64,000 nt of DNA from assembly GCF_050948215.1 (NCBI RefSeq), contig NW_027488858.1, forward strand, positions 124,001-188,000, read 5' to 3'. This stretch comes from Halictus rubicundus (lineage: Eukaryota; Arthropoda; Insecta; Hymenoptera; Halictidae). The notes under the pieces were generated by a model. It made no database searches, was not told where the DNA came from, and saw only the letters and a list, made by a program, of their open reading frames with translations. Shown here one piece after another: positions 48,450 through 56,137 of this stretch; the stretch's first letter is position 1; every line of letters begins with the position of its first letter. A program made the translations under genes and the position numbers.

Positions 48450-48773
48450 TTACAATATTTTCGACGGGGGAGCAGGGAACAATTTACGTGAATAATACTT
48501 AATGCGGGGGTCTGATTCTACTGCTTTGCTAAAGTCTGGAACGCTCGTTGAAGGGAGTGAAATGGGGGTGAGCTTCCAGGTGGGAAGGGGGAGTGGCTCG
48601 ATGGGTGGCGATGATATCTCTTCCTTCTTGTTGGTGATGTCGTCTTCTTCTTTTTCTAGTCCTCCTGGACTCGATTGGAATAGCAGCTTCTTTAGTTGAT
48701 TAAGCTGATAGCGGCGTCCTCCGCGCCTGGTCTTCTTCTTCTTTAATGTTCGCGAAATTATGACACCGGTCAT
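48450..48773 (-). CDS. LTR-encoded small basic protein, element C 3' LTR copy (107 aa)
   Basis: Function unknown. It starts MTGVIISR, with the ATG in a short dyad (ATGAC/GTCAT, 48760-48773). Residues 11-31 are highly basic then helix-like (four Lys, TRRGGRR, LNQLKKLL). Residues about 35-57 are acidic and polar, EPLPLPTWKL lies near 60-69, and the tail is rich in Lys, Tyr and Pro. It lies inside the 3' LTR with its stop 55 bases before AATAAA, so it would be the last ORF on the genomic RNA, a position like LTR-overlapping accessory genes of some retroviruses (analogy only). The C2 LTR protein differs by substitutions and an in-frame length change, and the LTR A protein keeps only the two core blocks. 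Confidence 0.7.
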   Translation of the reverse strand: MTGVIISRTLKKKKTRRGGRRYQLNQLKKLLFQSSPGGLEKEEDDITNKKEEISSPPIEPLPLPTWKLTPISLPSTSVPDFSKAVESDPRIKYYSRKLFPAPPSKIL

Positions 48774-49159
48774 TACTTATATCTTTAAAGTGAATTTCTG
48801 ATTATGGGGCAGCGTCTTCGTCTGCGTCCTCGTGCTAGTGACACGCACCGAGAGCAAGATCGGGAGGCTGGGGTCGAGATGTCTAAGCGGTTGCTTGTAG
48901 AGATCTTTTTCCGATTTCGGCTTTCGCCGCTAGGATACTTATAGGGGAGGCCGAATATTTTTAGCAGCGAGAAAGCTGGTCCTCGAGGGTGTATCTAAGA
49001 GGGGTCAATTTTTGTAGCGAGAAAGAATGTTGGGGCCTTGTCCATCTATTTTCCCGAAAAGGAACTAAAAGGTACGGAGGGAGAAAAAGCAACAGTGGCT
49101 GTGAGAACGAGTAGGACGGAGCGCGATAAGAGTGAAAGAGATGGCGAGATTGTACGTTG

Positions 49160-50320
49160 AGCGGTTGCGAGAGTGAAAGCGCTAGCCTTGTATTCGGCTG
49201 TGCGTGCGAGCGAGGCGGTATCTGTTTAGAAAGAGACGGGAGATGCAATGGGTGCGAGTGAGAGCGCACTGGCCATTGGTGTGAGTGCGAGAGCACTAGC
49301 GCTGAGAATCAACTAGTGCGAGTGAGAGGTTCTGGGCTACGAGTGCGAGAGAGATAGCGCTACTTCGTAGTTTCTCTCTGATTTCTGAGATGTCGCTGGT
49401 GTTTTAGGTAGGGCGTGATTGTCGGTAAGACGCTGAAGGTAAGTTCGCTGATATGATAATATATAGGCGGTGGGTAACCGAGAGACGAACGGTAACATCT
49501 GTAATGTAGATATATTACTGGCAGTTGGTAATGTACGAGTTTGAAGCGGTTGTTGAACGCCACGCGAGGTGTAGCTTTAAGATATACATATATAAAAGAA
49601 CGCAATATGAAATAAGTTGTTAATTATAAGAATGAAAGAACGTGTGTGTAATATATGTATATATGTATAAGAACGCATAAGATATATAAGAAAACGCATG
49701 ATGTATGTAAAAGAACGCAATATATATATATATGTTTGATAAATAATAAGACGCAAAATGATTATTATAATTATAAGGAACGCATAATAATGTAATATAT
49801 ATATATGTTGTTAAATAATGTACTTTAGATAATTGTAAATTAACGAAGGTAAGTGAAGATATAATCGTACTAATAAGAGAATGATCGTCGTATATAGTAT
49901 ATGTATTTTATGAATGAACGTATATGTATGTAATTTATGAATGGATATTTACATGTGTGCGTACGTGTAGCGCGGGACTCTAGGTTGCGCGTGACATACG
50001 AGTGAGAACGCGTCGCAAGCTTCACGGGCGCGAGAGAGACGTACGTGAAAGCTTTATGAATGAAATTGTAACGGGATCGTTCCTGTGTGAATGACGCGTG
50101 ACAGGAACGCTCGTGTGAGGGGGACGCAAACCGGTTGTAGCTGCGGGTGCGAGAGAGAAAGCGATAGCCGCGTGTGCGAGTGAGAACGCGGTCTTATGTT
50201 GACCATGGGTGCGAGTGAGACGGAGTTAGTATGGTAGACTCTGCGCGTGCGAGAGAGAGGTACTATGTGTTGGTGCGAGAGAGACAGAGCTCTTGGGGTC
50301 AGCGGCATGCGAGTGGTGGG
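49160..50320 (-). repeat. TCTC(A/T)CTCGCAC motif clusters in element C 3' LTR
   Basis: About fourteen degenerate copies in two clusters (49160-49360 and 49998-50320), separated by AT-rich sequence. The same clusters occur in the 5' LTR at 57048-57248 and 57886-58208. The motif is the one that forms the 71-bp repeats of LTR A, in the same sense. A protein-binding array (enhancer or insulator) is the simplest reading. Its GAGAG core would suit a GAGA-factor-like protein. Confidence 0.7.
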
Positions 50321-50424
50321 GGTTAGCCGCGTTCAGCGTCAGGCAGGAGCGTCGGAAGTGCGGTTTCTGTGCGGCTTGCGGCGACTCGTTGCGTTTCCTG
50401 CATGAAATGCACGGGAACGTGACA

Positions 50425-50434
50425 CCTCCCTCCC
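50425..50434 (-). promoter_or_regulatory. Element C polypurine tract
   Basis: The minus strand reads GGGAGGGAGG immediately before the 3' LTR start TGTCACG. This is the plus-strand primer site. Confidence 0.88.
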
Positions 50435-50440
50435 GGGGGA

Positions 50441-50471
50441 AAAATTTAAAATTCGCAGAATTTTAAATTTT
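50441..50471 (-). other. Perfect 14-bp inverted repeat spanning the Pol stop codon
   Basis: Arms AAAATTTAAAATTC (50441-50454) and GAATTTTAAATTTT (50458-50471) with a 3-base loop. The Pol TAA stop (50463-50465) is inside one arm, and the polypurine tract starts 6 bases beyond. It could be an RNA hairpin affecting polypurine-tract use, termination or 3' end stability. Confidence 0.75.
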
Positions 50472-53400
50472 AACATTCCTCTCCAGGGGAGCTGGAATCC
50501 TCGAAATTCTGCATCTGTCCATATGTAATATGCTTGGTTTTCCTTTAATATATACTTTGATATTATTATTAGGTAATATTTCTATTACTCTATACGGGCC
50601 TGAATACTGGTCGCTAAACTTGTTTTTCCTTAAGGCCAAGGCAAAGATGCTATCTCCTATCTTCAATTGTTGCGGGTGAATTTTCTTGTCGTAGTAATAT
50701 TTTGATCTCTCTTTCGCTGCCATTAGATTGCTTCTTGCTCTGTTTTGAAGGTCGTGGAGATTTTTTATATGTTCTATCAACTGTGTCACATATGTTTCCT
50801 CGTTTTCATCCTTTAATATTTCATTCGTAAGTGGTGGTCGGGCGATGTCTCCGAATATCAAATGATGCGGTGTGAATTTGGTTCCTTCATGAATGCTTGT
50901 ATTATATGCGAAGATGGCTGCATTTATGCAGTCGTCCCATTGGCTTTTATTTCCAATGTAGTGTTTTAAATATTCTACGAAGACATGGTGAGCCCTTTCC
51001 AATGAACCGTTAGTTTGGGGATGATAAGGTGACGTTAAAACATGTTGAATCTTAAATTTTTTCAGCATATGTTTCATTATGGAGCTCATGAAATTTTTCC
51101 CTCTGTCTGTCAAAAGGCATTTTGGCGTACCGAATTTGTATATGAAATTATTTAAAAATGCTTGGGCTATTGTTTTTGCGGATCCATCCGGGATTGGGAT
51201 GGCCAGAGAATATTTGGTTAATAGATCCTGTATTGTCAAAAGATATTTATTATGTTTGTATGTGACTGGCAGTGGTCCTACCATGTCCATTGAAATCTTG
51301 TCAAATGCCTTTCCTGGCGTGTCGGTGAGAGTCATTGGTTGTTTGTTTTTAACTCTTACTAATTTTTTTAATTGGCAGTTTAGGCAATTTTGAATGAAAT
51401 TTTGAACGTCTTTCTTCATGTTTTCCCAGTAAAAGTACTGGCGAATCCTATTGTACGTTTTTGTAACGCCTTTGTGTCCTGCTGGTGTGGCGGCATGGAA
51501 TTCTTCTAATATTCGGTATCTTTTTGACAATAGTGGAATTTTCACGAGATTTTTACAAACGGTGATTTGAACTGGTGCATTTAGGAATTTTTCTTCTAGC
51601 TGTTCTTTTAGGCTAGAGTAATTTATTTTATCTGTTTTTGCGGGATAGCTGATGGAAAACGAACTGATTGCTTCTTCGTAAATAATGTCTTGCAATTTGC
51701 CGAAGCTTTTCTTTAATATCTCCTTGTCGACAAATTCTTCCGGTCTCTTAGCTATGGGCAATGCAATATACTTTCTTCTATTTATTGTCTTCACATCTGG
51801 CCTTCCTAATTTTAAATTAATGTGCAGCGGTAGTTTAGCAAAATCTTGAATCAGGCGTGCGCCTTCGTCAAACGGATCTCCTGCCGTGGTAATAAAATAA
51901 ACGATGTTGTCCTTTCTCATATATAAACAATCTCTGGATTCGGTAATATTATTCAAGGGATAATCTTCTTCGATTTCCGAGTCCGTCTCGGAGAGATTTC
52001 CCTCGTCGGAGGAAGATAATTCCTCGCTTCCGTCAGGCGGTTCTGGCGGCGGTTTGGGAATCGGTGGTTGTTTAACCTTTTTCTTCCGTTTGTCTGCCCT
52101 AGGGTTGTAGACTGATCCGGATGATGCTGGTGAATCGAAGGAGGATGAAGAATCGTTGTCGTCTGAATTATTTTGAATGTCTTCCGCGTCTTCCGGAGTA
52201 ACTGGAGGTTCTGTACTGTGCCGAGCCCCTAAGGACGGCAACCGGTTGTCCTCGCAGCTGTCCGTTGTGGAAGGAAATTCTGACGTTTCTCGGCGGTCCG
52301 GCGAGTCGAGCGCTGGTCGAGCCCCTAAGGACGGCAGCCCGCTGTCTTCGTGTTTGTTCGGAGCGTCGGAATTTACAGAGGATTCATCTGAGCTTCCTGG
52401 AAGGTTCGGTGTCGGCCGAGGCCCTAAGGACGGCATTCCGTTATCCGGGCAGGTGCTCGATGTCTCTGGGAGATTAATGGGAGGCCCTTCGAGATTTCCC
52501 GGAAGATTAGAAGCTGGCCGAGGCCCTAAGGACGGCAGCTGAATATTCTCCGAGGAAGTTTCTCTTTCCAGGGAAGTTCTCCTTCTTCTTCTTCTTTCTT
52601 CGTTGGAGCGGGGCGGAGTTATTGATGAACCCGTAGTTTCCTCTAAGGTTGGAAGCAAGGGGGAGGCACCCGGGGAGGAGGGGGGATCCTCCTCTCCGAA
52701 GAACTCGGCCAATCCTTCCCACGGATTCTCTTCCACCTCTCCATCCGAACGAGCGTTCGTTACTAATACTTGGGGGTTTCGTGACAAAGCGTCAGCATTA
52801 TAATTTATCTTTCCCGGTTTGTACTTAATTTGATACTCGAACTCGGCAAGCTTTAGTCGCCAACGGACGAGCCGGGACGTGGGATCTTTCACCCTGTGCA
52901 ACCAGACCAGTGGTTGGTGGTCTGTGACTAACAAGAACTGTTTTCCGTATAAATAAGGTCGGAAGTGCTGTGTACAATAAACAATGGCGAGGAGCTCTTT
53001 TTCGATGGTCGAATAGTTCATTTCGGCTGGATTTAACGAGCGAGATGCGAAGGCTACAGGTAAATCGTTTCCAATTTCACCTTGACTGAGAATGCCTCCG
53101 ATGGCGTGATTCGAAGCGTCTGTTGTTACTATAAATTGTTTACTAAAATCCGGATACTGGAGTACCGGTTGTTGGCATAATGCTTTCTTTAAATGTGTGA
53201 ATGCTTTTTCCTGTTCTTCTTGCCAGCGGAATTTTGTGCCTTTCTTTAAGAGTGATGTTAGTGGTTTCGATATGCCGGAGAAATTCTGTATAAATCGACG
53301 ATAATATCCACTAAGGCCAAGGAACTGTTTTATGTTACGCGGTGTGCGGGGTGTCGGAAAATTTTCAATTGCTGAGATTTTACTAGGATCTGGTTTAATA

Positions 53401-54869
53401 CCAGATTCTGAGATTATGTGGCCCAAGTAATGCACTTCTCTGCATAAGAACTTACATTTCTCGGGTTGAAGACGGAGGTTGGCGGATTTTAATCTATTGG
53501 CTAGTTTATTAAATTTTATCGCATGTTCTTGAAGAGAACTCGCGTATAGGACAATGTCGTCCATGTAAACGAACATTTCTGTTCCTTGCAGGCCGGTGAG
53601 TACGGTATCCATTAATTTTTGAAAGGTAGCAGGGGCATTTTTTAATCCAAAAGGCATACGTGAAAATTGATAGTGACCGTAAGGGGAAGAAAAAGCGGTT
53701 TTCTCTGCATCCGATGGATTCATTGGGATTTGGTGAAATCCCGAAGCAAGATCTAGCACACTGAAATATTTAGCTCCTCCGAGCTGATCTAAAATATCTA
53801 CGATGTTAGGTAAAGGGTACGCGTCGCCAATTGTTTTTTCATTTAGGTGCCGAAAATCGATAACCATTCTCCAACGTTTATTGCCAGCGGCGTCTGGTTT
53901 TTTGGGAACTATCCAGACGGGAGAATTGTACGGTGATGAAGATTTTTCTATTATATTTTGTTCTAACAATTCCGAAATTTGTTTATGGATTTCTTGTTTA
54001 TGAATAGGGGGAAATCTGTATTGCTTAATGTTCACAGGGCTGCTATCGGTAGTAATAATTTTGTGCGAAGTTAAATTTGTTGCAGGCAATTTATCGTTTT
54101 TGCAGAAAAATATTTCGTGGTTTTCTAGTACTAACTTTTCAATATGCTCTTTTTCTTCTTTATTCAAATGAGACGTGCTTATTTCTTTAAAAATTTCCTT
54201 AATTTTTCCGGTAACTGAGTTGACATTATAACAATATTTCACGGGTAATTTTTCCTCTTCTTGGGAATTTTTAATTTTCTCGATTTCTACGAGTTTCAAT
54301 TGGGGGATTATCGCGTCAAACTCTAGCTCCGATGAGTTAAATATTTTTATAAATGCACGTCCATTCGTATTCTTTACCACGCAGTCTCCTGCAAAAATAT
54401 TATGTCCGATAGTCAACCGAGGAATATAACCAATTTCTACTTCTGGATTTTTAACAAATATCGGAATGGTTGTTATGCTTCTAGTTGGCACTTTTATTTT
54501 TAGAGGATCAGAGAAGGGAATCTGTTCTGAACCGAGCGAGAGACAACGATTTTGATAACAAATAGTGGCATTAGATTTCCGTAAAAATTCGGATCCTAAG
54601 ATCGCGGGATACGGTATGGGAAAGTCACTTGGGACTACATGGAAAACGTGGTCTTTATTATTAATTCGAATTTTTAGAGATCCTAACGTTTCTACTACTT
54701 GGGGAGTTATGCCACTTAATTTTAAAATTTCATATTTTTTCAATAGTATTTTCTCGACTCGATTTTGTTTTATAAGATTCGGTTCTGCTCCTGTATCGAT
54801 AAGAAATTCTGTTTTGCCTATAGGGGGTGCCAGGTCTAATGTAATAACGGCGTCGAAATTTCCTTTCAT
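50463..54869 (-). CDS. Element C Pol (1,468 codons): protease, RT, RNase H, tether, integrase
   Basis: Reverse-transcribes and integrates the element. Domains in order: aspartic protease with DTG at 25-27; RT with VLDLASGFHQIP near 371-382 and YMDD at 435-438; RNase H with D584, E625, D650, D693; a Ser/Pro/Asp/Glu-rich tether of about 280 residues (700-980) holding four spaced copies of PSLG(P/A)R(P/H) (779, 813, 846, 878); a short folded region (980-1070); integrase with H1125, H1132, C1162, C1165 and D1195, D1255, E1291. It is complete and without stops, longer than usual for a gypsy Pol because of the tether. The listed ATG overlaps the Gag stop (ATGA). The frame is open upstream, and a -1 frameshift signal at 54922-54965 makes a Gag-Pol fusion the likely product. 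Confidence 0.93.
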   Translation of the reverse strand: MKGNFDAVITLDLAPPIGKTEFLIDTGAEPNLIKQNRVEKILLKKYEILKLSGITPQVVETLGSLKIRINNKDHVFHVVPSDFPIPYPAILGSEFLRKSNATICYQNRCLSLGSEQIPFSDPLKIKVPTRSITTIPIFVKNPEVEIGYIPRLTIGHNIFAGDCVVKNTNGRAFIKIFNSSELEFDAIIPQLKLVEIEKIKNSQEEEKLPVKYCYNVNSVTGKIKEIFKEISTSHLNKEEKEHIEKLVLENHEIFFCKNDKLPATNLTSHKIITTDSSPVNIKQYRFPPIHKQEIHKQISELLEQNIIEKSSSPYNSPVWIVPKKPDAAGNKRWRMVIDFRHLNEKTIGDAYPLPNIVDILDQLGGAKYFSVLDLASGFHQIPMNPSDAEKTAFSSPYGHYQFSRMPFGLKNAPATFQKLMDTVLTGLQGTEMFVYMDDIVLYASSLQEHAIKFNKLANRLKSANLRLQPEKCKFLCREVHYLGHIISESGIKPDPSKISAIENFPTPRTPRNIKQFLGLSGYYRRFIQNFSGISKPLTSLLKKGTKFRWQEEQEKAFTHLKKALCQQPVLQYPDFSKQFIVTTDASNHAIGGILSQGEIGNDLPVAFASRSLNPAEMNYSTIEKELLAIVYCTQHFRPYLYGKQFLLVTDHQPLVWLHRVKDPTSRLVRWRLKLAEFEYQIKYKPGKINYNADALSRNPQVLVTNARSDGEVEENPWEGLAEFFGEEDPPSSPGASPLLPTLEETTGSSITPPRSNEERRRRRRTSLERETSSENIQLPSLGPRPASNLPGNLEGPPINLPETSSTCPDNGMPSLGPRPTPNLPGSSDESSVNSDAPNKHEDSGLPSLGARPALDSPDRRETSEFPSTTDSCEDNRLPSLGARHSTEPPVTPEDAEDIQNNSDDNDSSSSFDSPASSGSVYNPRADKRKKKVKQPPIPKPPPEPPDGSEELSSSDEGNLSETDSEIEEDYPLNNITESRDCLYMRKDNIVYFITTAGDPFDEGARLIQDFAKLPLHINLKLGRPDVKTINRRKYIALPIAKRPEEFVDKEILKKSFGKLQDIIYEEAISSFSISYPAKTDKINYSSLKEQLEEKFLNAPVQITVCKNLVKIPLLSKRYRILEEFHAATPAGHKGVTKTYNRIRQYFYWENMKKDVQNFIQNCLNCQLKKLVRVKNKQPMTLTDTPGKAFDKISMDMVGPLPVTYKHNKYLLTIQDLLTKYSLAIPIPDGSAKTIAQAFLNNFIYKFGTPKCLLTDRGKNFMSSIMKHMLKKFKIQHVLTSPYHPQTNGSLERAHHVFVEYLKHYIGNKSQWDDCINAAIFAYNTSIHEGTKFTPHHLIFGDIARPPLTNEILKDENEETYVTQLIEHIKNLHDLQNRARSNLMAAKERSKYYYDKKIHPQQLKIGDSIFALALRKNKFSDQYSGPYRVIEILPNNNIKVYIKGKPSILHMDRCRISRIPAPLERNVKI

Positions 54870-55999
54870 ATGGAAGGTTCTTCCGACTCCTGAATAACGC
54901 GTGTTGGACGCTCTGGGATTTTCTCTCGCCGGGCGTCCGTCGGCGGGAGATTTTCGCGGTTTCCCGAGGCGGGTTGCCTATTTTGGGGGTTTCGGAAGCA
55001 CTGTGAAGCGACGTGCCCGAGCCGATTGCAATAACTGCATTGTTTAGGAGGGGATTGAAGAGGTCGAGCATTCTGCACATTTCTAGGAGGCAATGCATTT
55101 CTTGGAATAAACGGGGGAGCCGCGGAATTTAATGAGGCTTTCAGACGAGCCTGTTCTTGATCCATTTCATTGGATATAATTATCGCGTGATTGTACGCGT
55201 CGAGGAGTGTATTGTAACCTTTGAATTTTAGTAAAATTTGCATAGTGGAAGGCAGGCCACGGACGAAGCATTCTAATGTGAATTTATCTATATCTGGATC
55301 CGGTGTACGATTTTCCTGTCGCTCCGCATCTCGTATTGAAACTTTTAAATTTTTCACTCGTTGTATATAATCTATAATATGCTCCGTTGGATTTTTAAAA
55401 ATGTCCGACAGTAATCCACGGTAAAAATACGATGACTTCTGGGGTAGTAATTTAATCCGAAGTGAATCTAACAGTGCATCTACCGTAAGAAATTTCTCTT
55501 CCTCGATAATGCAATATGCTCTGCCAAATATCTTCGTACGTATTGCTTTTACTAAATCTGGCTCTTGAGCCGGTGAAAGAGCGTCCCGTGCTCGTCGGCA
55601 GGCTTGGAAAAACCTGTCGATCGACAAATTAGTACCGGAGAAAGTTGGGATTTCCGATATAACGTCGTGGACTCTAAGTGAAAATGTTTGTGACGGTGAT
55701 TCTACGTTTTTAACCGGGCTGTCTGGAATTTTAACAATGGTCGGCGTTTCCTCTATTTGTGCCTCTAAATTTAATATTTTTGCCTTCATGGCTCCAATTA
55801 TTTCTTGTAATTCAAGCAATCTGTTCCCCTCTTCTTTTCTGATTTGTTGCTTTTCCCCTTCTAAAAATTCTTCAAAATTTTTCTGAGTATTTCTAAATTG
55901 TTCTTCTTGTTCTATTAATCTTTTTTCCCTTGACTTTAATTGATCAGTTAGCATTTCGAGTTCAGCTTCATTGAGTGTATTAGACCGTGTGATCGGCAT
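54866..55999 (-). CDS. Element C Gag (377 aa), coiled coil plus one zinc knuckle
   Basis: Structural protein of the particle. The N-terminus to residue about 80 is Glu/Gln/Lys/Leu-rich and predicted by eye to form a coiled coil (the REKRLIEQEEQFRN region). Residues about 105-285 look like a gypsy-type Gag/capsid domain (IPTFSG, RIKLLPQKSSYFYRG, ERQENRTPDPDID). A Pro/Asn-rich linker precedes one CCHC knuckle, CSYCNRLGHVASQC (321-334). The tail, coded over the frameshift signal, is charged. The stop overlaps the first in-frame Pol ATG. The start is 138 bases after the 5' LTR and is the first ATG of this long frame. Confidence 0.9.
   Translation of the reverse strand: MPITRSNTLNEAELEMLTDQLKSREKRLIEQEEQFRNTQKNFEEFLEGEKQQIRKEEGNRLLELQEIIGAMKAKILNLEAQIEETPTIVKIPDSPVKNVESPSQTFSLRVHDVISEIPTFSGTNLSIDRFFQACRRARDALSPAQEPDLVKAIRTKIFGRAYCIIEEEKFLTVDALLDSLRIKLLPQKSSYFYRGLLSDIFKNPTEHIIDYIQRVKNLKVSIRDAERQENRTPDPDIDKFTLECFVRGLPSTMQILLKFKGYNTLLDAYNHAIIISNEMDQEQARLKASLNSAAPPFIPRNALPPRNVQNARPLQSPPKQCSYCNRLGHVASQCFRNPQNRQPASGNRENLPPTDARREKIPERPTRVIQESEEPSI
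54922..54965 (-). promoter_or_regulatory. -1 programmed ribosomal frameshift signal, Gag to Pol (element C)
   Basis: The heptamer GGGAAAC (54959-54965) sits in Gag phase as G GGA AAC, at Gag residues 346-347. After an 8-nt spacer (54951-54958) comes a hairpin with arms TCTCCCGCCG (54941-54950) and CGGCGAGAGA (54922-54931). It has nine pairs, one C-A mismatch and a 9-nt loop. The -1 frame is open from the slip site into Pol with no stop. All parts of a standard -1 signal are present at the expected spacing. Confidence 0.85.
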
Positions 56000-56105
56000 T
56001 TTGAAAAAATGATTCTACTTTTAATCGCGTGTATGTCAAAAAACCTCCTTAAAATTTCCTCGTTTATCGTGTCCGGGGGTTTTTCCTCCTCGAAATTTGA
56101 ACGAA

Positions 56106-56125
56106 ATCCTACCGCTCTGTCACCA
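56106..56125 (-). promoter_or_regulatory. Element C putative primer-binding site (tRNA-Ser-like)
   Basis: Starting 12 bases after the 5' LTR, the minus strand reads TGGTGACAGAGCGGTAGGAT. The TGG start and the CGGTAGGAT end resemble the tRNA-Ser primer site of 17.6/297-type elements (from memory), but the middle differs and is longer. The primer tRNA is therefore uncertain. Confidence 0.5.
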
Positions 56126-56137
56126 AAAATGTTGGCC

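Larger units (their letters stand above)
48250..50424 (-). repeat. Element C 3' LTR (2,175 bp)
   Basis: Minus-strand ends are TGTCACGTTCCC and GCACGTAACA. From its sense-strand start: a small hairpin (TGCAT, TTC, ATGCA), TCTC(A/T)CTCGCAC motifs (49998-50320), an AT-rich segment with AAGAACGCA-like repeats (about 49580-49870), a second motif cluster (49160-49360), the small-protein ORF (48450-48773), AATAAA (48389-48394), and a terminal inverted pair TGTTAC/GTAACA. The other open frames (48961-49296, 49360-49605, 50054-50308) are translations of the motif repeats. Confidence 0.95.

Noticed and set aside
48961..50308. Ser/His/Pro-rich minus-strand frames in the C and C2 LTRs (111, 81 and 84 aa)
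   Set aside because: They are translations of the TCTC(A/T)CTCGCAC repeats and AT-rich LTR sequence. They are not seen in LTR A, unlike the basic small protein.
52177..52542. 121-aa plus-strand frame opposite the Pol tether
   Set aside because: It is antisense to the repeated PSLG(P/A)R tract, so its own repeats merely mirror Pol.
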